From NCBI GenBank assembly GCA_000226015.1, contig JH153212.1, forward strand, positions 549,463 through 575,178: a DNA stretch of 25,716 bases, given 5' to 3'. A program made the translations under genes and the position numbers. The notes under the pieces are model-generated. The model was not told the DNA's origin. It ran no database searches and saw nothing but the letters and a program-made list of their open reading frames with translations. The stretch is from Mnemiopsis leidyi (taxonomy: Eukaryota > Ctenophora > Tentaculata > Lobata > Bolinopsidae). Below, piece by piece: positions 1 to 10,543 of this stretch (position 1 is the first letter of the stretch; each line of letters begins with the position of its first letter).

Positions 1-20
1 AGAGAGAGAGAGAGAGAGAA
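1..20. repeat. (AG)n microsatellite at window edge
   Basis: The window opens with an uninterrupted AG dinucleotide run that probably continues leftwards beyond the window. It is a simple repeat and no function is inferred. Confidence 0.9.
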
Positions 21-930
21 AGATGGTATGTGATCCCTTAATGGGACTTGGGGAACACTGACTGACGTTACAGCACACACCTGGTCAATCTTTTCAGGAC
101 CAATGTATTTTATAGTACAAAATGTACTTACACGGCGCGGTAGATAGAATTTGTAACGTCTAGGGTCTAGGGTCTAGTAACCATTCAGAAAGAGTGCATA
201 CAACAATATTATTCATTTACATGTGAAATGTATACGTACTTGAATGTACATTGTAGATAACATAACACAGGTAAACTTATGATGAGATGATTGGTAAGGG
301 AGAGCAGAGGTAATAATGTCCCTTAGCGGTAATAAATTAGAGCTGCTGCACTGCCTCATGGTTGCACCAACAAAATTTACATGGATCGATGAGCCAGTGT
401 CACCAGTCATGTAAGCGAGTTTACGAATTTCGGGGGATTTTCAGGAGTGCCGGAAAGGTTAATTGTCCTGTCATGATAATGAAAGATAATGAGAGATAAT
501 GGGGCCAACAAATTCCGTTGCCTAACACGCGGTTTAATTACAGACAATTGGTACATTGGCACAACAATGAAGCCTATACGCCGCGTCATACAGATTGTTA
601 GTAGGGAACGGTCAAAATCGGCTACATATTCAGCGAACAAAGGACATCTCCACTGGTTACCGGAAATATATTCCAAACGCTCGTGGTTACAGTAGTTACT
701 AAACCCCGGACCACGGTGTGCTAAAGAATACTGGCTCAGTGTTTCACTATCGCAGAAGAAATTAAATAGGTTGAGTGGCAACTTCTATTTCATATAGAAT
801 CGTGTGCATCATGAAATAGCCTCCAAGATCCCACAACAAGAGAATAAGGTAACCGGTAGGGAATCCAATGTTACTCATCACTGAAAAAGTAAAAATGATA
901 TGATACTAAAAAGTAGATAATTACATGATC
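21..930. other. Intergenic stretch downstream of the minus-strand gene
   Basis: No gene is supported here. A short GTCTAGG triplication lies near 160-178. Small open frames exist on both strands around 407-781, but they overlap each other, show no recognisable domain and have no splice context. On the minus strand this is the region after the stop codon of the coiled-coil gene, so its proximal part is presumably that gene's 3' UTR. I saw no canonical AATAAA on the minus strand here. Confidence 0.6.
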
Positions 931-1422
931 TTATCTCCACTTATATGCAGGACCTGCGGCAGGTTTGTTAGCTGCCCCAGCAGACGGTCTCCTCACTCCA
1001 GCTGGATCCTGCTGCCCTGACGGCTTGCGTGTCGTACTTGGAGACACTTTTCCAGCAGCTTGTTGTCCGGAGGGTTTCCGGGCCGCACCAGGGGATACCC
1101 GTCCGATTTGCGGTGCAGATGGCTTGCGGAGGTTGCCGGGCGATCCCGTTCCTGGGACCTTCTTTGATGTTTCACCGATTTGCTTGGTGACGCCGGAGGG
1201 TTTACGGGATCCGACTGCTTGGGGTGCAGAGGGTTTTCGGGTGCCAAAGGCTGGTGGAGCAGAAGGTCTACGAGAACCAGTGGCAGCTATATTAGGGGAG
1301 GTAGCTTGTCTTCCTCCTTGTTTCAATGGGACGGGTTTGATAAAGGTTCCTGGAGGCAGGGCGCCTGTGGGACGACGCTCTTTCGTAACTAATCTGCCAG
1401 CTGACTGGTTACTTGGCTCCAC
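931..1422 (-). CDS. Terminal exon: low-complexity R/K-P-S repeat tail
   Basis: This is the largest exon of the minus-strand gene, 163 codons plus stop, opening after a clean TTCCAG acceptor with VEPSNQSAG. RRPSAP, RKPSAP, RKPSG and RRPSAG recur at roughly 10-16 residue spacing, usually preceded by Gly or Ala. The tail is strongly basic with few acidic residues and looks intrinsically disordered. R/K-x-x-S and S-P contexts are typical kinase sites, so phospho-regulation is plausible but inferred. The opposite strand is also open across most of this exon. That is a by-product of GC-rich, low-complexity sequence and is not a second gene. Confidence 0.7.
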   Translation of the reverse strand: MEPSNQSAGRLVTKERRPTGALPPGTFIKPVPLKQGGRQATSPNIAATGSRRPSAPPAFGTRKPSAPQAVGSRKPSGVTKQIGETSKKVPGTGSPGNLRKPSAPQIGRVSPGAARKPSGQQAAGKVSPSTTRKPSGQQDPAGVRRPSAGAANKPAAGPAYKWR

Positions 1423-4400
1423 CTGGAATCATTTAGGGTAGAATCTTCTTAAATCGATTTGTACAACTTGACTAAATCTCTCGACGTCAAATGATAAAAC
1501 TATTTTAGGAATGTTGCGTCACAAAGTGATAACGCGAAACTCACAACGTTAGAAATTCGAAATTTATCTAGTCATTAACTTAGTACTTCCAATTCTCCTG
1601 TAGAACAAACCTTTTGAGCAACTTTATTGAGCCTTTGTTTACATCCTCCTTTTTGTATTGAGCTCAAGGCATTTGTTTTCGCTGCTGTGGATTTTTCCTG
1701 AAAAGAATACATTCCTAAATTAAATGCCATTGTATCGCTATCACTGAATACCAATATCAGTATTCAAAACTTGCAATTAGCTTCATCTTCCGATTTCTTC
1801 GAACTTAACTTAAACACAAAACACCACCTCAAACACAGCACATTACACACATACAAAATCTGACAACAAAGTGTCATTCTATTGGAGTATCAACAACTTC
1901 AACTTTTTTACTGAAGCGCTAAAGTGCAGGAAAACTGGAAAAATAACAAACATCGTGCTTGGTCTTGGTGAGATAAGAAGTATCCGCGTTTTCCAGGACT
2001 TCCTTCCTCTTTCCATAATCACTAATCTTCTCTAAAGTATCCTGCCTCGCCCTGTCAAACTCTTCTTCCTTTCTTTCTTCATCTCTGAGTTTCTCCACTT
2101 GTTTTCCCTTCACTTTGTGCACTATCGTGTCCTGAAATATTGGTCAAAAGTATAGCGACACTTGATGGGATTTGGGAATGACGGTAACAAAAATCGTCTT
2201 TATCTTTTTTACTTTTAAATTTTTCATCGTATAGGATAAAACATTTCAATTGAAGAATGATCAAGAGTGACGCAAAAATCCGCCATTAATTAACCCTCTG
2301 CTGCTGGGTTCAATGTAAAGAAAGCACTCCGACCAATCTCAAAGTAGAAAACTTGTAGCTTCTCAATGGAGTTACGCTGCTGTGTATGGGTCGTATTCCT
2401 AAGACGTAATAACAGAGCGATAAATCGTCACAATACTACCAGGCTGATAACAGCCCGGATGAGTTACACTGTACCCAGCTAATATATACATACAGTATAT
2501 ATATATACATATATAAACTGTACACATTGTAGTTTAGTAGCAGTGTCATAGACCAGCCCTTACACAATATCTACGTAGGTCCGCTATATAAGGGTGTGTA
2601 TGATGATATCAAACTCTTGCAGCAGCCTAGTCACTGTTACCCCATGGTAGCATGGTTGTAACGACTGAGGTGTGCTCCTAGTTTCTGTGTCGCCGTTTTT
2701 ACGACACAAAGAAATTTGACCTTTACTTAGCTCACGCCTACTACGTAAGAGCTTGCACTGCGTAAAGCGTAGATATTGCAGTGTGGGACTATGTGATGCC
2801 CGGATCAATTTCTATACATCTAGAGAGACAGAGAGCGAGAGAAACTGAGTTCAAGGAGAGACTGACAAGTTGATGTTAAAATATTATGAAAATTTTTAGA
2901 TGACTCTTAGCAAAGCACATGTTAACATGCTCAGCTGTATTACCAATCACATTTGTGGCGTTGGATTTGAAAGAATAATACTTCTTTGTCTACAAGTTAC
3001 CCAAATCTTTGTCAAGTCAATATTATGTTCGAGCACGATTGAAAGCATGTTCATTAATATGGATTCTGAGAAACAAGTGAGGGCGTCAAACTCCAAGAAC
3101 TAGAATAAGGGACCCCGCTCGCGCTCCGGCTTGTGAATATATCATGTGGTTTGATGTCATCTTTTAAACTGTATAACGATGCATTTGAGTCATATCAGAT
3201 ATGAAATCATGTGGTTAAGGCTATTATTAAAAGCGACTTTCACATTACATAAGTAACAGTTTATCAACAAAAATTACGCTGTCAACAATCAACACCTTAC
3301 AATACTGCAGTAGGCAATATGATAATGATGATGAACGACCAATTAATTTACCATCAATAGACAGATGAAGCTAGATAATAAATAATTGACAAGATAGCTG
3401 AAGGCCTATACAGCTTTTTCTTCAAAATTGCGCAATCGACCTTCAAGAAATCTCAGTTAGTGCCTAGTTGGGTGGAATTTTGGTTAAGTCAAACGAGGTC
3501 TCTTACATAGGAAGGTTATTAAATGTTTCCGAAAACCAGTAGATATTGTCCTTATATGGCTTTAAAAGGAGCAAGATCCGCGACTATCTACAATCAGACT
3601 GTGATATCATTTTACTATAAAGTACACGTCTAGTCATTAAATATAGTAAAGTACCCGACCCTGAAGAAATGGTTAAGCAGTGACGGTAATTACTCCGTCC
3701 AATATTTGAATCTACATAGCATAAGAGTAAAAGAAATAGAAATCTGGAGTAAAGGCCAAGAAGTTAATGAGTTGAGAACCAAGTAAAGAACTGTACGAGG
3801 ATTGATGCAAGTAATACTCTGTTTCACAAGCAAATAAAAGTTTACCGCACAAGAAAGAACGATAATTGTAATAGTTCAATGAACAAAGGAGGGGGTTAAA
3901 ACAAGGGGCTCGTCAAGGCAACGACTCACCAGGACAACAGTCATCTTATCTCTGCTCTTTTTGTCTTCAGCTGCTTCCTTCTGTTCCTTGTTTCCCGCGT
4001 TCTTGGCTAGACTGACCATCAACTCATTGTGGACGACTGATTTCTTGCGATTGTTATCTGCTATCTAAAGTGTTAATGCCTTAGATACTTAAATGCCAAT
4101 TTCAATTAAATTGACTTGATAAATAAATTGCTAAATTGACTAAATCTGACACCCAGACCAAAGAATATAAACTTCTACTCCTAGTTGGTCTTGTCTTAAG
4201 ATTTAAGAAGGAAGCCTCATCAACCAGCAATGGTTGATTGTGGTTGGTTTTGGTTTAATAGATTCAATAAATAACTGCCACGACGCAATTATCATATCTT
4301 AATAAAACATTACAAGATGTTTATTTGGCAATCGTTCGCTGATCCTCACATTTTCTAGATTTGATTTAAAGTTATCATTGCCCTTTTTACAGCTTCTCCC

Positions 4401-6017
4401 GATCTTTCCTGCACCCTTCACGATGTTTCCTTCTAAAGGTCGTGGTATATAGAGATCGTCTCCTAACTGAAGTTGTAATGCGGTTCACGCACAAAATTGC
4501 GATTAATTGTACGGAATACAGATTAAACTAATAATTTACAAAACATCACTGGTCAAACAAAATTGACGAGAAGTGCAAGCCGTTATGGTTTTAAAGTTAG
4601 AATTTAATTTGTACTTCTGCAGAATCAAGTATATGTTCCATTTTTTGCTTATTTGCTGCATCTTCTCTCTTGAACCCGAAGGACATAGAGTGAAGTCCTC
4701 ACTTGAAGCCTTTTTTACAACGCTCTTGGCACAAGCATTTTCCTCCTGAATCAAGATGAACCATTAATGGTACCTAAGTAATAAACATGGCGAGCAAGCT
4801 TGGAATACTGCATAGAGTATAATCACAATCACTCAAACGCAGCAAAAGGGTCAACAATTAAAAAATAAAAGGCTCTAGAACGGAGTATGTAACTCCATCG
4901 GCCCATTAACCATCTAAGCCAAAATAACTTACTTTAAAGAAATAGGCGAGCTGTTCGTGTATTGGAGCAAGCTGAGTGACCAATTCTATAGTGGCTCTCC
5001 GACCACGGCCGTCCTGACATTCTTTTACTCGTCGTGCCTGTCGGGCATGTTGTATACAATAAAGTTTACAGGTGAAGCTAGAGGCCTTCTATCGAAATTG
5101 GCAGTTTCTCTCACTTTGTAAGTTACAATGAAATACTAAAACTGGGTTTGGCTGCCAAGTCATCCGGAATCATTTGATTGTATTGGGATGAACTTATTTC
5201 AATTTTCAACTGCATATCATTCCTTTCTGGATACACCATTCCTTACAACTAATTGAAAAATAGCTATTGTGCTAAGTATACCGGGACCTTATAATACTAA
5301 AATAGTACAAAAGGGACTGATAACCTGCTCCATTTCTTCTTGTTCATCAGCTCGTAGAGCATTGGAAAATCGTCTTACATCCGACAACAATGCCTTTCTT
5401 TTTTGTTTAAGCTGGCCTTCATCCAGTGAATCATTCTGAGCTTTTTCGGCCTGATAAAATATGAGACGAATAATGACAATCGTTTTATGTTGCATTCTGA
5501 GCTGTTTCAGCCTGATAAAACATGAGACGAATAATGACAATCATTTCATGTTGCTGACCATGTTTCAAACTGCTCATTTCAATGTAATCTACAAGTAAAA
5601 TGTGATCCACGATAAGAGGGTCAGGGCAAAAAATTTTAAATTCATTACATGCTGGATAATTACCTTGGCACGAGAATAAAGGTGGTTGATTAAGTTCACA
5701 ACATTTTCCTTGTACTTTATGTAGTTAGCATCAACATCAGCATTGCTGTCATTCTCCCTTCTTTTTCGTTCCAGTTCGCCAATCAGCTTTGTCAGTTGTT
5801 TTGAAGCACGGTGGGTGCTAAGTTCATCTTTATTAATATTATATGACTTGAATTTAGGCTTAAAAGGCTTTATCTGAACAGCTGTCTCATCAACTTCATC
5901 CTCATCCTCAATTACCTGAAGTTCCTCACTTTGAATCGGTCGAGGAGGGTAAGGAAGAGCCAGTATGTGGTACACTTCCTTTAGTGTCTTGTCAAACCCA
6001 GTTTGAATTTTCATGAT
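931..6017 (-). CDS. Lys/Glu-rich, probably coiled-coil protein with basic R/K-P-S repeat tail (9-exon model)
   Basis: I do not recognise the family. Nine exons with GT-AG borders and matching phases form one frame of about 528 residues: 6017-5664, 5450-5325, 5037-4933, 4745-4703, 4462-4391, 4060-3930, 2131-1952, 1697-1611 and 1422-931. The first exon starts after a TAG acceptor with an ATG three bases in (MKIQTGFDK), so it is either the true start or an internal exon. Residues 1-330 are rich in Lys, Glu, Asp and Arg with helix-like spacing (for example RDEERKEEEFDRARQDTLEK), suggesting coiled coils. An unusual insert reads DLYIPRPLEGNIV. The last exon (163 residues) is basic, Pro/Ser/Gly-rich and carries at least eight R/K-P-S motifs, then ends AYKWR-stop. 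I see no signal peptide or membrane segment. By composition the tail could bind microtubules or be a kinase substrate, which is inference. The two shortest exons (4703-4745 and 4391-4462) are the least certain, though phases agree throughout. Confidence 0.62.
2132..3929 (-). other. 1.8-kb intron of the coiled-coil gene
   Basis: This is the longest intron of the minus-strand gene, between the exons ending MTVVL and starting DTIVHK. It contains an AT-dinucleotide run near 2482-2515 and a GA-rich patch at 2821-2865. I saw no coding exon, tRNA or transposon in it. Confidence 0.6.
2482..2515. repeat. (TA)n-rich microsatellite
   Basis: This is an imperfect run of alternating T and A with interspersed C, about 34 bp long, in the large intron of the minus-strand gene. 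Confidence 0.75.
4219..4238. repeat. Perfect 8-bp stem hairpin
   Basis: ATCAACCA and TGGTTGAT flank a 4-base loop (GCAA). It lies in an intron of the minus-strand gene, 157 bp on the plus side of the 4060 exon edge. No function is inferred. Confidence 0.6.
5433..5554. repeat. 61-bp tandem duplication spanning a 3' splice site
   Basis: Bases 5433-5493 and 5494-5554 are two adjacent 61-bp copies with about five differences. On the minus strand each copy carries the junction TTTTATCAG followed by GC(C/T)GAAA. The acceptor and first 18 bases of the 5325-5450 exon are therefore present twice. Only the 5433-5493 copy continues into the open exon. The other copy reads into a stop shortly after its junction. 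Confidence 0.85.
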
Positions 6018-6155
6018 CTATGAATGTGTGATAAATGAATGACATGACTGATGAACAAGATATGAAAGGGGGCCTCGCTAGTTTCCAAAGTTGTCATAGA
6101 AATATTTTGATGCCAAACATACCTTCTTTCCTAATCAAGTTTAAGCTTTTCTGCT

Positions 6156-6213
6156 ATCAAGCAAGATTTACTTGATCAGGACTAAATCAAGCAAGATTTA
6201 CTTGATCAGGACT
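6156..6213. repeat. 30-bp tandem duplication
   Basis: A 28-bp unit beginning ATCAAGCAAGATTTACTTGA occurs at 6156-6183 and again at 6186-6213. It lies just upstream of the minus-strand gene's first modelled exon and beside the LINE fragment. Confidence 0.85.
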
Positions 6214-6239
6214 GTGACAGATAAGATTTGGACATTGTA

Positions 6240-7890
6240 GGATTACAGGAAGTGTCTAATACAGAGGGTCAGCTTATTGGGAATGATGATGAGAAAGCAT
6301 GCATAGTCAGGTAATGGTTCCTTCAACACTACTCGAGTTCAGATCCCCCTCTGGAGCCCTTTACAAGACCTCCAAGGCTACTTCAGACTCCCAAAACTTG
6401 TGAAGAGGTCAAGTATACAGCAGGAAAATGAAGAACGGTAAAGCTGTTGGTCCTGACCAGATGCCAAATGAGCTCCTGAAGTATGCTCCTGATAGGTTTT
6501 ACGAGGAATATGCATCACTCATAAACCGTTCGTTTGAAATAAGTGAGCATGTCCCATCTTTCACCGAGCGTTATGTAGCTCCACTTCAAAAGCCAGGCAA
6601 ACCCAGGCCAAAGGTCCTATTAAGAGCCACAGACCCCTATGTCTTCGGGACAGAACCAGAAAACTGTTATCCCAGATAACTCTGCACAGGGTAAGTACAC
6701 AGATATTTGAGTTCACAGGTCCATGGCAAAATGCTACAAAGCAGGGCACAGGTGTGCAAACATAGGCTGGACACAGCGGATACTGATATCTGTAGTCAAG
6801 GAGAAGAGATGGGAATTCTTAAAAATAGGTATTGATATGAGCTCTGCATTTGATACTATCAAGAGATCTGTAATCCTAGACTTGTTAGCTGAGGCAGGCT
6901 CTTGTGAGGATGACATCAGGCTTGCACATTACCTGCTGTCCAACACAAAACTTAGAATCAAGATAGACCAGACTATATCTTTGAAATTTGAAACCTCCAA
7001 AGGTTCATTCCAAGGAAATGCAGCGTCTGGGGCTTTTTTACCCTGTATTTTGCTGCTGCGTTGTATCATCAGAGGGCTGTTCTTGAAACCATTAGGCCTA
7101 ACCCACCTTTTGATCTTGGCACTTTCTTCCCTACAGAATGGAAATATGCTCACGACGCAGATTTGGCTGATGAGGATTCTGAGTGGGACCTAAGCTACTT
7201 GTAAATGAGGACAAAACCGAGTTTGTCTGCTTTGACATAGCAGAAAAGGACGAAGTCGATGAAAAAGGTGAGTGAGTAAAGGGCAGGGAACCATGGAGAA
7301 AAAGTGTTTCACTGGGATCTAGACTTTGCAGCAAAGAAGATATCACGATCCGCTGTATTTTAGCTAATGTTGCATTTGAGAAGTTTCAAAAAGTCTGGAT
7401 TGAGAGAAACCTTATTGCTGTCCACACTAAGGTCAAGCTGTATGAAGCACTTGTAACACCTCTGCTTCTCTACAAGTGTAACAGTTGGGCAGCCCCTGAA
7501 AACATCCAAGCTCAATGTGTGCCAGCGGAATCACTTAAGACGTATTCTTAACGCCACCTACCCCCTTAACGCCACCCCCTAACTGTCATAACTAACCAAG
7601 ACTTGTATGCTCGCTGTGGTGTCTCGCCACATACTGAGAGGGTTGCAAAGTCCTGTTGGAAAATGTTAGGACACATACTCAGAAGTGATTGCAACTCCCC
7701 ACCCCAACTTGCATTGAGTTTTGCTGTAGAGAGTATTAATAACATGAGAGGTAGACTGGGGAGACATCAAATGAATATTTTTAAATGTGTATTGAATGAT
7801 TTGAATAAAAGAAATATTAATTAAGGAAATTTTACAGACTTAAATGAACTGAGACTGACAGCCTCGAACAGGAACCTTTGGCGCTAATTG
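6240..7890 (+). mobile_element. Decayed LINE (non-LTR retrotransposon) reverse-transcriptase fragment
   Basis: Conceptual translations spread over all three plus frames match the order of a non-LTR reverse transcriptase. The segments are GKAVGPDQMPNELLKY with a KPGKPRP stretch (about 6428-6620), then DMSSAFDTIKRSVILDLL (about 6833-6890) and KGSFQGNAASG (about 6997-7030). The active-site segment at 7133-7170 reads KYAHDAD where the family has YADD. The C-terminal region includes LANVAFEKFQKVWIERN and WKMLGHILRSDCNSP, ending near an LTASNRNLW segment at about 7885. The reading frame shifts several times, stops interrupt it, the catalytic Asp codon at 7151-7153 is now His, and no endonuclease domain precedes the RT. 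The copy is therefore 5'-truncated and inactive. It lies antisense to and just upstream of the minus-strand gene. I cannot assign a clade with confidence. Confidence 0.88.
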
Positions 7891-7927
7891 CACAATGTTT
7901 AATAATTATTACCTAATTTTATCAATT

Positions 7928-8185
7928 TTAGTTTTGGCGTCTTGATAATTTAGTTTTAAGCTTTAACTTAGTTCTTTTGCGTAGACTTATCAGACCTTCA
8001 GAATATTCTTTGTATCTACTTTGGGTTTGTTTTAAATGTAAAGGTTGCACTAAAGATTTAACTGCACGGAACCCCTTAGCTTCCATTCCTTGATTAACAT
8101 GCCGTACAGCAAGGATTTCCACTAAGTTAGCCAGGCTAGGAACATATCCAAATTTAGTGTAGAAGTAGTATTTATACTTTTGCAT
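7928..8185 (-). CDS. Hypothetical 85-codon open frame, basic C-terminus
   Basis: An 85-codon frame starts ATGCAAAAG at 8185 and ends in TAA. The product begins MQKYKYYFYTKFGYVP and has a middle segment with LANLVEILAVRHVN. It finishes in a run rich in Lys, Arg and Leu. I recognise no family. The composition is more protein-like than other short frames here. It could be a fragment of a transposon protein left beside the LINE, an upstream exon of the minus-strand gene, or chance. Confidence 0.2.
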   Translation of the reverse strand: MQKYKYYFYTKFGYVPSLANLVEILAVRHVNQGMEAKGFRAVKSLVQPLHLKQTQSRYKEYSEGLISLRKRTKLKLKTKLSRRQN

Positions 8186-8449
8186 CGGAATATCAAATTT
8201 CCTTGTGTTTTAAATTTGATAACACAGTACTTTTCAATCGATGCGAGATGTTAATAACAAGCTTAGATAAGTTAGATAATAATAATAATACAGACTGCAT
8301 GAGCAATTGTCAGCTGTTATAACAACAGGAAGAAAGGCAGAAAATATTCATCGCCTGTTTAGGAGAGCCTAGATTGAAGTTTTAAAATAGTGGAAGAAAA
8401 CCATAAACATGATGATACAATCGTATGCTCCAACAGATTATCCCTAATT

Positions 8450-8836
8450 CGATAGTCATAAGTTCCAACAACACACCCCCTGGTGACAATTTGCTGCCCC
8501 CTATCGATCATCTTGTAAACTCACATGTTTTACGTCAACCTTTTTTATTGCTCGCCACTTTCTTTTGCCGCCCCTGTCGAATTTTGCCGCTGGCCGCCCC
8601 TATAATTTATCCTGTGCGTCGGCCATCGCCAAGTCAGACCGGTATATGCACCTATATAATTTTTTTCCGTCAGCCGTTGCTTAGTCGATTTTATGCTCCT
8701 ATATATTTTTTCCGTCGACTATCGTTAGATTGAATTTCATTTTGCCAATTCGATCAACAAATCTTCAAAATGCCGCCCCAAGCCCCAAGAGTGCCCCCCT
8801 CTAGCGAGGTCTGCGGGGCCGGCTGATACGCCACTG
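8450..8836 (-). mobile_element. hAT-like DNA transposon end (non-autonomous or truncated)
   Basis: Read on the minus strand, the segment starts CAGTGGCGTATCAGCC at 8836. Within the next 300 bases it has repeated GGGGCGGC followed by A/T-rich tracts (around 8563, 8595 and 8772). A CAGTGGCG terminus and a G-rich subterminal region with GGGCGGCAAAA-type motifs are typical of hAT superfamily ends. I found no matching opposite terminus and no transposase frame, so this is a solo end or a truncated non-autonomous copy. The far boundary is approximate. Confidence 0.45.
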
Positions 8837-8869
8837 TAAGCGGTCCCTGCAATGAAATTACGAACATGG

Positions 8870-9790
8870 CCAGGCCAGAAATGCGTAAGAGCGCGTGATG
8901 GCCGCGACAGTTGCTACACGTTGCATAGCCCTGCTGCCGCGAAGCGGCAGCCTAGCCTCCGGCGCGCGGCCACGCCCCCCAAAAAAATTTTCAAATTTTT
9001 AAAAATTTTTGAAAAAGTTTTTTGAAAAGGGTCACAACGTGAGACAACGCGACAGTAGGTTATTAACGTGAGACAACGCGACAGTATGTTATTAACCTAC
9101 AAGCGCAAAGGGCTCTGGTGAGAGCAAGAGCCGCGCTGCGCGCGAGAAGGTTAACATATCGACAATTTTAAACTTCCTTGTCTGACTTTGTCTGACCCAC
9201 ATTCGAATAAAATGACAGGAGGGAATAAAATGACAGGAGACAGGAGGGAATAAAATGACAGGAGGGTGCGCGCTGCCGTACAAAAACTTCCTTGCTGAGA
9301 ACAGCACTATGTTCACCTAATCTGGTGCTTTCGCCGTGCGCAAAGGGCTCTGGTTAGAGTAAGTCTCTACCGTTGCATAGCCCTGCGCAGCGTCGTGGCC
9401 GCGCCACAACGTGAAACAAAGATTAAGCATTTAATTGGATCAAATACCGAATAGGGCCGGGTTTAACACCTCGACAAAAGCAATCGCGCGTTATACGTTA
9501 CCATGTTTATTAAGTTCATGTCTGACTTTTTTCGACTCTAGCTCTCTCCGGGAATAAAATTTGCGGAAAGGAATTTGCAATTTGCTTGACTTTGTTTGAC
9601 CTCTTGACTCTTGCTCTAACCAGAGCCCTTTCGCGCGCGTAAACCATGGCCATGAGCACCTAGTTAGGTGAATGCGACCTTCACTGTCCGAGGATAAAAT
9701 GACGAGAGGATGCTTAGCCATCAAGCCGTCCTAATTTCCCGCTAAATTTGCACAGGGATGTACGTGTTTAGTAAGGGTGAGCGCTGCTGT
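8870..9790. repeat. GC-rich cluster of direct and inverted repeats
   Basis: Several motifs recur within about 900 bp. GCAAAGGGCTCTGGT lies at about 9106 and 9340, and its inverted form (ACCAGAGCCCTTT) at about 9618. GTTGCATAGCCCTGC lies at about 8922 and 9374. CACAACGTGA occurs at about 9033 and 9405. A 29-bp tandem pair ending GCGACAGTA(G/T)GTTATTA runs 9036-9093. AATAAAATGACAGGAG repeats three times in 9207-9268, with a diverged relative near 9692. GTGCGCGCTG occurs at about 9267 and 9802. CpG-rich arms alternate with AT-rich spacers, and a long A/T palindrome-like run lies at 8981-9030. This looks like nested or rearranged copies of a foldback-type or MITE element. No protein was found. 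Confidence 0.6.
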
Positions 9791-10543
9791 ACATTGGAGA
9801 GTGCGCGCTGTACAGCTATTACATATTAAGCCGCGCATTGTGAATCACGTTTGCACCATTTTGATTTATCTCAATTCCTCCGCAGTCATTCTCCTGACGA
9901 CAAATCGAAATTTTGCAGGAATGGTCATCTTAGCGTGACAGTTGCCAACTGAAAAGTAGTTTATGTAGGCCCAATATTCTGAGTTGTTTCGATGTTTCCT
10001 TTTCTTTTTATTTTTGGATTGCCACAGCTGTATCTGACGCATATTTGCAGTACTTCCTTGCGGTACTTCCTGAAACGTTCAATCTGGACATGATGAACAC
10101 CAGCATAAGTCAGTAAAAGAAAATTTTCAGTAGAAGAGGCGTGTCGCTAGAATCGATAGGGTCAGTGGGTGGAACGGAAGTGGAGTTGGGGGAGGGGAGT
10201 AAGGCACTGACCACCCATGATTAATGGATAATTTGAATAAACGCCTGGCAAATGGATCTTAAATTTGACCACGGACGCCCTGAAATTTGCCCCATGGGTC
10301 ATGAAAATTGGTGTTGAAATCTTCACAAAGGTTGTAGTCATAATTTTTGACCATTTTACCATGGTCATTTCAAAAGTTTGACTATAAAACCCTAAACTAG
10401 GTCAAAGGCTTAAATTACCGCGGTCATCTTACTTACGCCTCCTAGGTAAGGCTCTGTTCATGACCTTGAAACTTTGGTTAAGGTAAAGTTCGTGGTTATC
10501 TTACTCTATCCTACTTATTAACGCTCACCGCTTATTTCTGTAG
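9791..10543 (+). other. Upstream region of the RRM gene
   Basis: No coding exon is visible. The 3' part repeatedly contains GGTCA/TGACC half-elements, for example GGTCATCTTAC near 10422 and a variant near 10494, giving a weakly repetitive texture. A good 3' splice site (CGCTTATTTCTGTAG) ends at 10543, four bases before the start codon. An untranslated exon or a trans-spliced leader therefore probably supplies the 5' end, and the promoter is not located. Confidence 0.45.

Noticed and set aside
155-180. GTCTAGG triplicate as interstitial telomere
   Set aside because: The heptamer does not match TTAGGG or other common telomere units, and three copies are too few.
407-781. 124-codon minus-strand frame
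   Set aside because: No recognisable domain, an overlapping frame on the other strand, and no splice or start context. Treated as chance.
965-1441. Long plus-strand open frame (158 codons) opposite the terminal exon
   Set aside because: It is the antisense of the low-complexity R/K-P-S exon. The minus frame has a clean acceptor, phase match and natural stop, and the plus frame has no domain.
10370-10500. GGTCA-type motifs upstream of the RRM gene as nuclear-receptor sites
   Set aside because: Half-sites are short and frequent by chance, no well-formed direct repeat with full spacing was found, and the region looks weakly repetitive.
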